From contig CM046311.1 in NCBI GenBank assembly GCA_025267735.1, positions 27,943,399 to 28,007,398 on the forward strand: a stretch of 64,000 nucleotides of DNA, given 5' to 3'. The notes beneath the pieces are model-generated. The model had not been told where the DNA came from, ran no database searches, and was given only the letters and a program-made list of their open reading frames with translations. Positions 1 through 64,000 of the stretch are shown here, one piece after another (position 1 is the stretch's first letter; every line of letters starts with the position of its first letter). Made by a program: the position numbers and the translations under genes. This DNA comes from Mactra quadrangularis (taxonomy: Eukaryota; Mollusca; Bivalvia; Venerida; Mactridae).

Positions 1-224
1 AGATTCTAATTTATAAGTGATATTGACTATTGAAATTTGCCGACTCTTGCCCATTTAAGTGATAATTGACACACGGTCATTAAATAACTGTCAGTTACGA
101 TACTTAGACAAATAAACAAAAGTAAAATTTTATTAATTCCAAAACCCGTTTTTTGCCGATTTTTTTACTTTTGATAACGTATGCTGTTTTTTCTCTTGAT
201 TTTGAAAATACCAATAAAAGAAAC

Positions 225-321
225 AATTGGGAAGGGTCCGTTGATACAATTGGGAAGGTCCGTTGGCGTGATTGGGAAGGGTCCGGTCGTCATTGGGAAT
301 GGGTCCGTTTTCCGGACCCAT
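225..321. repeat. Short tandem ATTGGGAAGGGTCCG units and a hairpin
   Basis: Four imperfect copies of a unit close to ATTGGGAAGGGTCCG lie at about 225, 249, 271 and 292, spaced 21-24 bp. The last merges into a perfect hairpin, TGGGTCCG-ttttc-CGGACCCA, at about 300-320. No coding role is evident. Confidence 0.6.
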
Positions 322-1753
322 TTTAAGAAGGAAAAAAAACGCTGTTGTAACGTTGGATTTTTGGTATACATTTTTGAATCAATTACTCCTAACTTTAACA
401 TTTGGCTTAAAATTATGAAAAAGTTACTCCAAATGTTTTACTTTTGGTAAAAGTTAGTTATTTGACTTTTGTTGTAAGTTTTGAATATATAACTCCAAAT
501 ATTTGACGTTTGTTTTAATTTTGTGGATAGATTAGTGCAAACGTTTGACCTTTGCTGTGTATAAATTAGATTTGTCAGGAGCTTTTATTCGATGAGATAT
601 TCAATTAAACATATGACTTATTAGAAACCCTGAATATGATTGTACATGAGATATTAACATATATTTTACTGGTAATAGAGAAAAAGTAAATCATTTTAAG
701 GTTTATTGGGAATATGTTTGCTGAAACAAGGGATAGACTGTGCAGTTATTGCATAAACTATTTTTATTAATATATTTGTACAAGACATTCATGCCTACAG
801 ACGCTTGTACCTTGTAAGAAATCAAAACCTAGTATGAGCATTTCTTGGCTGCTTCAATGTACGTGTAGCTCAGTTGAAACTACCTGTATTTACTTTACCC
901 ATAAATGTTCAGGGCATTATATTTTTTGCAGTTAAAAGTTTCCATCGAATAAAACATCAAATTAATACTTGCTAACCCTTAATGTCTTTCCTGTCTATGT
1001 TTGTTTTATTTACAATTTAAGATGTTTATTTGTACCAGAAGAAAGCATTATCTTACTGATTTAAATGTGTAATTGGTTTCCAATTATTGTACAAATAGTC
1101 AACATTTATAGACCAATTTATCCATAATGTTAATATCTCATGCAATGTATTGAATGGATATATTTTAATGTACTACCAGACAAAATTGTCAACCAGAACC
1201 GAGTCTGTGGGATATTGTTACTCTTAATAGCAAATTCAATTGGTACATTTAGTTATAGTCCGTTTTTTTCTCGACTGTCAAAGCTTGAATAATTTCATGG
1301 TGACTGATTGCACTATATCTATACTTGAAGCACCGTCATTACTGAAATATCTTGACTAAAGACCTTTCATACGACATAATCAGCTCTACTTGATAATAAT
1401 ACACACTTTCTGATTATCATGAACGTAAGACTACGATAATTTTAACATACGAATTCACCGTAAAAATGTTCATGTTTTGACAGTTTAAATTTGATTGTAA
1501 GGCCTTCATAATGAAATTGTTATTACTGGGTATAGTCAGATTAGGTAGAATTTTGCTATTTGTAGTCTGGAAATGTAATATATTGATGAATTGCATATAC
1601 CAACTCATCATGTGAATATTGAATGAAGACTTGATTATGAAAAGCCTACCAGTCCATTATTTTACGCTCTGTTGCATCATTTTAATGTTTACAAAATGCA
1701 ATATGTAGTTAGTTATACTACTTAGAGGCATAAAGGCCATGTATTGTTATTTT
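322..1753. other. Intronic or upstream sequence, no gene seen
   Basis: AT-rich sequence without recognised exon or element. At 1256-1286 there is a single copy of the CTCGACTGTCA-type arm that also forms an inverted repeat at 30593-30682. Confidence 0.5.
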
Positions 1754-2666
1754 TATACGCCCGTTTTGAAAAAAACAGTCGTATTATGTTATGCTGTTGT
1801 CCGTCTGTCCGTCTGTCCGTGGACAATTGCTTGTCCGGATGATAACTCAAGAAAGGATGCACCTAGGTTCCTCAAATTTTATGTGTGGATAGCCCTTGGG
1901 TGGAGGAGGTTCACTATTGATTTTGAGACCCCAGGGTCAAAGGTCAAGGTCACTGGGACTTAAAATAGGTAAAACTTGTCCGGACAATAACTGAACCACC
2001 AATGTACCTAGGTTCACCAAATTTTATGTAAAAGTAGCCCATGTGTCAAATATGTTCCCTATTGGTTTTGGGGCCCCTGGGTCAAAGGTCAAGGTCACAG
2101 TGGCATCATATGGGAAAAAAACTTGTCCTGACAATAACTGAACAACCAATCTACCTAGGTTCACCAAATTTTATGTGAGAGTAGCCCTTGTGTCAAGGAT
2201 GTTCCCAATTGGTTTTGGGGCCCCTGGGTCAAAGGTCAAGGTCACAGGGGCATCATATTGAAAAACCTTGTCCGGACGATAACTCAACAACGACTGTACC
2301 CAGGTTCACCAAATTTTATGTGAAGGTAGCCCATGCGTCAAGGATGTGCCCTATATGTTTTTGGGCCCCAGGTTCAAAGGTCAAGGTCACAGTGGCATCA
2401 TTTTGAAAAACTTTGTCCGGACAATAACTGAACCACCAATGTACCTAGATTCACCAAATTTTATGTGAGATTAGCCCATGTGTCAAGGATATGCCCTATT
2501 GATTTTGGGACCCCTTGGTCAAAGGTCAAGGTCACAGGGGCATCTTATTGAAAAACATTGTCCGGGTAATAACTCAACAATGAGTGACCTAGGTTCACCA
2601 AATTTCATGTGAGAGTAGCCCATGTGTCAAGGTTGTGCCTTATCAGTTTTGGGGAAACAGGGTCAA

Positions 2667-2760
2667 GTTGAAACCTTCAACCAGAAGATATCAAATTACC
2701 AAGCAGTGACTTCAAATGTTCAATCAATATGTTAATAAAGTCAAAATGGCAAGCAATGAA
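2667..2760 (+). repeat. LINE-related segment inside tandem array (copy 1a)
   Basis: Resembles the coding part of the LINE at 45606-45725: it shares AGATATCAAATTACCAAGCA and AAGTCAAAATGGCAA. It interrupts the ~140-bp unit pattern. Confidence 0.75.
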
Positions 2761-3310
2761 AAACTTGTCCGGACAATAACTGAACCACCAATGTACCTAG
2801 GTTCACCAAATTTTATGTGAGGGTAGCCCTTGTGTCAAGGATATGCCCTATTGGTTTTGGGGCTCCTGGGTCAAAGGTCAAGGTCACAGAGGCATCATAT
2901 TGAAAAACTTTGTTCAGGCAATAACTCATCAATGACTGTACCTAGGTTCACAAAATGTTATGTGATGGTAGCCCTTGTGTCAAGGATGTTCCCTACAGGT
3001 TTTTGGGCCCCAGGCCTAAAGGTCAAGGTCACAGAGGCATCATATGGAAAAACCTAGTCCAAACAATAACTGTACCACCAATGTACCTAGGTTCATCAAA
3101 ATTTATGTGAGAGTAGTTCATGTGTCATGGTTATGCCCTATTGGTTTTGGGGCCCCTGGGTCAAAGGTCAAGGTCACAGTGGCATCATATTGAAAAACAT
3201 TGTCCAGTTAATAACTCAACAATGACTGTACCTAGGTTCACCAAATTTTATGTGAGAGTAGCCCATGTGTCAAGGATGTTCTCTATTGTTTTTGGGGCCC
3301 CTGGGTCTAG

Positions 3311-3405
3311 CTTAAACCTTCAACCAGAAGATATCAAATTACCAAGCTGTGACTTCAAATGTTAATTCAATATGTTAATAAAGTCAAAATGGCAAACAAT
3401 GAAAA
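3311..3405 (+). repeat. LINE-related segment inside tandem array (copy 1b)
   Basis: Second occurrence of the LINE-related ~95-bp segment in this element, again followed by a CTTGTC unit start. Its spacing from copy 1a shows that the segment was amplified together with the array units. Confidence 0.75.
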
Positions 3406-3884
3406 ACTTGTCTAGACAATAACTGAACCACCAATGTACCTAGGTTGATTAAATTTTATGTGAAAGTAGCCCATAATATGCACTTCAGGTTTTGGGGGCC
3501 CTGGGTCAAAGGTCAAGATCACAGAGGCATCATATTGAAAAACCTTGTCCGGGCAATAACTCAACAACGATTGTACCTAGGTTCACCAAATTTTATGTGA
3601 GAGTAGCCCATGTATTAAGGATATGCCCTATTGGCTTTGGGGCCCCAGGGTCAAAGGTCAAGGTCACAGGGGCATCATATTGAAAAACATTGTGCCGGTG
3701 TAACTCAACCATGGCTGTACCTAGGTTCTCAAAATCTTTGCTTTGGATAGCCCTCCAGTTAAGGGTGGGACCTATTCTGAGATCCCGGGGTCATTGGTCA
3801 AGGTCACAGGGACTTCATATGAGATAGAACACTGCATGGACTGCACACGGGCGTATAATGCCCCGCCCAGCGGAGCTCTTGTTT

Positions 3885-6800
3885 AAAGATATTATTTTGG
3901 CAAATCAAAGTGGAATGTGTTATTTAACACATCATGTCTAATGAAAGGTTGCCAAATATTTGCCATTTATTAAAGATTTTCAGTTTGTTATTTTTACATT
4001 AATTTTGAGATATTTATATCAGTTTTGAATCTGGTGAAATGCATGTTTATTTGTTGATGAAAACCATATTTTTACAATAGATCATTGGTATTAAAATATA
4101 AAAAAATAATCTCAGATTTCACTTGGTTCTGGTGACAATTTTAATAACATGTTTACACTTAACTAAGGTTTTAACCAATCACTGCGCTTTTTTCTATTAT
4201 GTCAACAAATGGAATGAATACTAATATTTGATAATCATTATTTTTTCAATATTTTAACTTCTACTAATTTTTCAGGCACTGTTTTGATTTCTTTAACTAT
4301 TTATTTTATTTGATTATCATATTCACTATAATCATCAATTTGTTATGATATATCAGTTTTTTTTATAAATTATCTTATTTTGTTTATGACTATGGTCAAT
4401 TTTGTTTCTATGTTTTTTTACAATAATTACTTAAATACTGACTTCACAATAATTTGTACTAACATTTACTAACAATTAGCATAATCATATTGGCCCATAT
4501 TAAATTTAGGCCTTATCTAATACTTTTATGTTAATTCTGGTAGCTATATGTTAAGGGACTGTTTGATTTGCAGTCATAGTTACATATATTTCCATAGTGT
4601 GATAGTAATGCGATAAAGGAAATATGAATGAATCAAATAAACCAGCTAACAAAATTAAGTCCAATATAAGACCAAAATTTTGTAAAAGCTAGAAATTCCT
4701 CTTCAATGGCATACACCGTCTGTGTGTGATTTTGTTATAGGAAATTACATTTTGTCATGAAGTTCTGATTTTTGAATGTAAGAATACAGTTGGTGATTCA
4801 GTGTTGAGTGATAACATTCCATACAACTATTACTTCTCTACATTTTATCTTATGTACTTTTTCTGTTTCTGATAGTGGGAATAAAATCTTGAAGTTTTGT
4901 TTTTTATGGAAACCACCAAATCATGATTATATGTTTTGTTAAATGTTATCATTTCACTTAATTTTTTCAATAATACACATATAAGTTGTGATATGAATTT
5001 ATTCATTTATGATCTAGTTGCACTTCTATTTATTATCAATTTATTATATTTATTATTTACTGTTTAATTTATAATTACTTGAAGATATTGTAAACTAATA
5101 GAATATAATAGTTAAATATAAACTTATAACTGTTGTATACAAAAGTAGCACGGAATCCAATTAATAGCTTTAAATTTTGTAATATTTCAGTAACACTAGT
5201 TTCAATTACCAGAAACAAATGCTTTGCATGCATACCTTGGTGACAATATCTATTTAATGCTAGTTTCACTGTATTCAATTAATTACCAATACAAGCAAAA
5301 TTAAGCATGTTTGATATCTAACTGTAGTTAAGACTGAGATAATAAACGTTTCTGGTGATTGTTGTTCCGATCTTTACAACGAGAGGAAATTCATTGGAAT
5401 GAAAAGTTATTTCCCAATAAAAAAATCGTAAGGTATTATATAGGTAAAATAGATTGACGAATTTAAGTAGCCAAAACTGAACAGATGATCCAGGCAAGAT
5501 TTCAATTTGTTCAAATTTACGAGTTTGAATAATTTACTCTTGTACATACGTGTATGTATTCCAAATTAAGTTTTTTTAATAATATCATTAAATACTATTA
5601 CTTTGATTTCATTATTGAATATAGGAATTACACATATGAGAGTAGTGACTGTTTCTGGACTTACAATAAGTATCATTTATTCTATATTTTATATACATAT
5701 TACAGCAGATTTTTTGTTACCCATGAGGGTTAGTACCTCTAAATATGCTAATTAGCTAAATATGTGCTAATTTCATTTTTTTCACATTGTTTCTGTTTTA
5801 AAACCATACTTAGAAGTGATGCTCAACCAAAACATAGACCATAAGTTGAAATGATAAGGAAACATGGTTTGAGTTGTGTTGTACATTGGTTAAAGACAAT
5901 TTATTTTGAGAATGTTTTCTTTGTTCAAGTATTTTGAAATTCAGCTTTTGAACCATAAGCTTATTAATATCTTATTTGTTAATATTAGATACTTAAGCCT
6001 TCTAATATTAATCTTTCGAAAAACGTTCATATTTACATCTTACAATCAGTTCATTTAGGCTTATTGCTATTGGTTAAAAACCCTTGAAATGTTGTCATAG
6101 GTTTTGTCGAACTTAAGACATGTTGTACAAGAATCTCATAAATGAGAACATTAGACATCTATACAGTGTACTATTTGATATTTCAGTGCACTATAGTAAC
6201 ACGCACATCATATTTTAGTCTTATAGCTGTCAGTTAGATGTCAAATGCATAACATGAACCTATTAATGTATATATTACACTTTGTATCTTTTATTTTATT
6301 GATTTATTAACATAGTCCATAAACTGCATAAATCTTAGTTGGTATGTGTCTATGTTTTATGTTTGATTTATTTAGCAAATCAAATGTGCTTAGGTAAGTG
6401 TGTCAAGTCTAATATGATGTACGGTACATAATTGGTATACTAGAGCAATGGTCTATAACTGAAACTATAACATGTATTTCTTCATTATTTCTTTTTTGTT
6501 AATTCAACATTTCATTTTTGCCTCCAGAAAGATCTTCCAACTTGAGATTATTTTCAAATGGTGAAAAATGTTATTTAGGCTACCTTTTGGTTGATAATGC
6601 GGTTGAAATTCAAAAAATATGTATAAGCCACTAAATAGATTTTTAAATTTCCTATGAATTCGATGAAAACAGATCATTGCTTGAAGTAAAACAAATGTTC
6701 AAATTTACACTTTGAATATCATAGAAGATGAAACCATTCGGAGCTAAATGAAGCTACACCATTGTGATAATGAAAATGTATCGCTGGATACTTTGACATT

Positions 6801-9134
6801 TTCAATATGTACCTTATAGCATATATATTACATGTATCAGCAAATAGATATATAAGCACTTTGTAGTTTTCACCAAATAATGCATTGATTTATGAATGCT
6901 TTATTATTATATATATTAGACAATTATAGACCATTTAAAGCTTGCCCAAACCCTTATTGTACTTAGGAACAATTTTCATCTTCTGCAAAACTTTACTAGT
7001 ACGATATCCCTAAAATTAATTACAAATTGATTATTTGTTGTTAGAAATGACCTTTTAAGGGTACGATCTTTGAGGAGATGCTATATCCATTTGTTTCTAA
7101 TTTGCATAAGCTATGTGAAAATGAAATCCTTTAGGATCTTTTCCTCATAAACTGAAATAGAAGTAATTAAGAACGTTTCCTTCAAAGTAATTGTCATTAC
7201 GATCCTGCGTTAGTTACGACAAAATGTCATTAATTGGAATATAATCAATATAACTATGCAGTTGCAAAGCGATAATCCCTCTATTAAGATTTGTCATATA
7301 TCCTTTCATTACCCTACATTGGTAATGAGAAAATATTAATTTTGCCATCATGATACTTCATTAGTTATAAGAATTTACTGTGTATTTAAATTGTCTGGCC
7401 ACAACCCTAGTAATGTTACATATGTACAAATATTTTTGTCCTCATGCTACAACTTGCCCTCTACAGTGTTTTACTTAACGTTGTACAAACTTCACTGAAT
7501 GTTTTGTATTGTTTCTCTACATGCAATTCTCATTGTAGGCCGATCGGACCTTTCCATAAGTTTCTTTGTTTCTATTAAGTCCCATTCGAACACAGGGCTT
7601 ATGCAAAGGGAGATATTTATCAGCTTAACTCATTTTAATGTTCTGCATTATTAGTAAAAATCACTATAATACGTTGACAAACAAATGTAGAATGAAAAAA
7701 ATTTGTGTTTTATGCAGCCCAACCCTCCAGTGTATGATAAATTTTGTAGTCATTTTCAGACTTTAAATATACTTTCCATTTGTTTTGTTATCCTGTAGTC
7801 ATGTCATTGCTGTGTGAATATAAATTGAACTGAGATGCAATTAGTGATTTTGCAAAATGTGTTGTTTTGAATATGATTTGTGTAGCATTTTATACTATAG
7901 AAATTATAATGCCAAATTATTTAATATTTATTACCTAATCAATATTATGTTGTTTCTTTTACAATTTGTAGTTGCGAGAGTTTGTTCCCTTTTTATAATG
8001 TATCGTTTTGTTTCAGCGTGCTGATTTTTTGATGAACCGTTGTAGCTTTACAATAAAAAGTTTGCAATAACATCAAACAATACATTCATCTGCTTATGCA
8101 TACACCTACTTTAAAAAAAACTTAAAGTCACATTGTTTTAAATAGTGAAATTGTTTAAACCTGCATTCAAAAGTTTTGTGTATTGTTGGACAAACTTGAG
8201 CAGTTCCTTACTTGCCAGCAATGTTGGTACAGCTTACAGTAAAGAAGAAGAAACAGTTAAACTATTGTGCATGATATTGTCAATCAATGGTTATTACATT
8301 TATTTGGGGAATTATGTTTTCTATGAAAGGCATGCAATTGACACAAACTATGGTGTATGTATAATTACATACATTATTATAAAAATCAAAATGTGCTAGA
8401 ATATGCTTCTGAAAATGTGTTTGTTAATGACCAGATTATATGAATTGTTTGAATCTCCCAGGAACAGATTTCTGCACGATTTGATTAAGTATTTTCTGAA
8501 TTATTTAACAAAATATATAAAATCTTAAACTCAAATTATAACAGTATACGTATGTCAAGATAGGTTGAATAAAGGGTGTTAACTTAATTGTATTGAACCA
8601 GATCGTTAGATACAAATCATTCATAACAGTGTCAAGCACTTGACTTTTGTTACTTATAATTTATCATCTAGGAATGATAACATATATTGCATGCTATTTT
8701 TCTTAAAACACCCACCGACTGATACACGCACTGCGTTATGCATATGTCAAAATTAGAACAACGATTTTGCATGACTTTTTCCAATTAATATTTGAAGCAA
8801 ACTACATTTGTATCAAAGTGCAATTAAAATAAAGACAATGAATTATATTTACAATCTACTTTTTCCATTAACTGATTTCATATTTGTTCAATTGCTGCTA
8901 ATACAATTTTAAAATTAGTGTTAAACAACGTTGACAAAAAGACCTAAGTCTCTATCATATATAGATTGTTGTTAGTCAATTTAGATATTGTAAAAATATC
9001 ATGTAATAATAATTACTTTGTTTACAAGGTTACCCACTTTGTTTATACCTGAAAATAATATTTTGCAGTTTTGCTCTGTTTAAGGGTTTAAAGTATAAAT
9101 TGCTTAACTAAAGTATTGTTTTATTTTCTTTCAG
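3885..9134. other. Long intron sequence upstream of IIIS4, no exon seen
   Basis: AT-rich sequence. I searched by eye for the IIIS1-S3 exons expected upstream (for example a RDxWNILD motif) and saw none. The short ORF at 8145-8399 has no family resemblance and no convincing splice context. Confidence 0.5.

Positions 9135-64000
<54,866 letters not shown>

Larger units (their letters stand above)
1754..3884 (+). mobile_element. TIR element with internal ~140-bp tandem array (copy 1)
   Basis: Starts TATACGCCCGT and ends ACGGGCGTATA followed by ATGCCCCGCCCAGCGGAGCTCTTGTT. The first 40 bp can fold into a hairpin and lead into (GTCCGTCT)n. The body is a string of ~140-bp units containing GTACCTAGGTTCACCAAATT, TAGCCCATGTGTCAAGGATG and GGTCAAAGGTCAAGGTCAC. 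A second copy in the same orientation lies at 47783-50730. The short TIRs, CCGT microsatellite and tandem core resemble the non-autonomous pearl/Helitron-like elements of bivalves. It encodes no protein. Confidence 0.8.

Noticed and set aside
2188..3683. Several + strand ORFs with recurring LGPLGQRSRSQ-type peptides, also at 48100-50674
   Set aside because: They are translations of the ~140-bp tandem unit of the TIR elements; similarity follows the DNA repeat, and no start, stop or codon bias is conserved.
8145..8399. 84-codon + strand ORF upstream of IIIS4, possible missing Cav2 exon
   Set aside because: It does not resemble IIIS1-S3 and has no matching splice phases.

Overview
This is animal genomic DNA, very probably from a bivalve mollusc. 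It is AT-rich. It holds part of one large spliced gene on the + strand, with short exons in consensus GT-AG introns. The introns are filled with repeats typical of bivalves: tandem arrays containing GGTCAAAGGTCAAGGTCAC, an AGCTCACCTGAGC-type element, elements carrying (CGTC)n, and tRNA-derived SINEs. I cannot name the genus. There is no prokaryotic or viral gene, CRISPR array or rRNA.

The gene is a Cav2-type (P/Q, N, R class; CACNA1A/B/E-like) voltage-gated calcium channel alpha-1 subunit. The window starts inside an intron upstream of domain III S4 and ends inside or at the start of another C-terminal exon. In order, the exons encode IIIS4 (9135), IIIS5 (9620), the domain III pore loop with its filter Glu (10267), IIIS6 (11075), the III-IV linker and IVS1 (11754), two alternative exons for the IVS1-S2 loop plus IVS2 (17064 and 18757), IVS3 (26612), IVS4 (31910), IVS5 (32478), the domain IV filter and start of S6 (35501), the end of IVS6 and start of the EF-hand region (36102), the EF-hand and post-EF region (36852, 38062), the pre-IQ/IQ-like calmodulin-binding segment (39451), a 15-nt micro-exon (46334), an 18-nt candidate micro-exon (56334), a 39-nt candidate cassette (58642) and a distal C-terminal exon (61941). 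All core junctions keep the reading frame.

The most interesting gene-level observation is the apparently mutually exclusive IVS2 exon pair. Both are phase 0 at each end and encode different extracellular S1-S2 loops and S2 helices. Next is a possible C-terminal truncation: reading through the 15-nt micro-exon gives a stop after 19 more codons, with an AATAAA about 200 bp further on.

The introns contain many mobile elements, several nested. There is a dead Tc1-like transposon with a SINE inserted in its transposase, sitting in the intron that splits the domain IV selectivity-filter motif. A 2-kb fold-back element is inserted in another SINE with an apparent 6-bp target duplication. A 3.9-kb GGGCCCGGTTT-ended transposon carries a nested MITE. 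There is a 5'-truncated LINE (RNase H plus C-terminal zinc motif). Two large TIR elements have internal tandem arrays that contain a piece related to that LINE. There are three minisatellites (47, 49 and 37 bp), the last next to a 62-bp-arm hairpin. Coordinates and splice sites were read by eye; no database search was possible.
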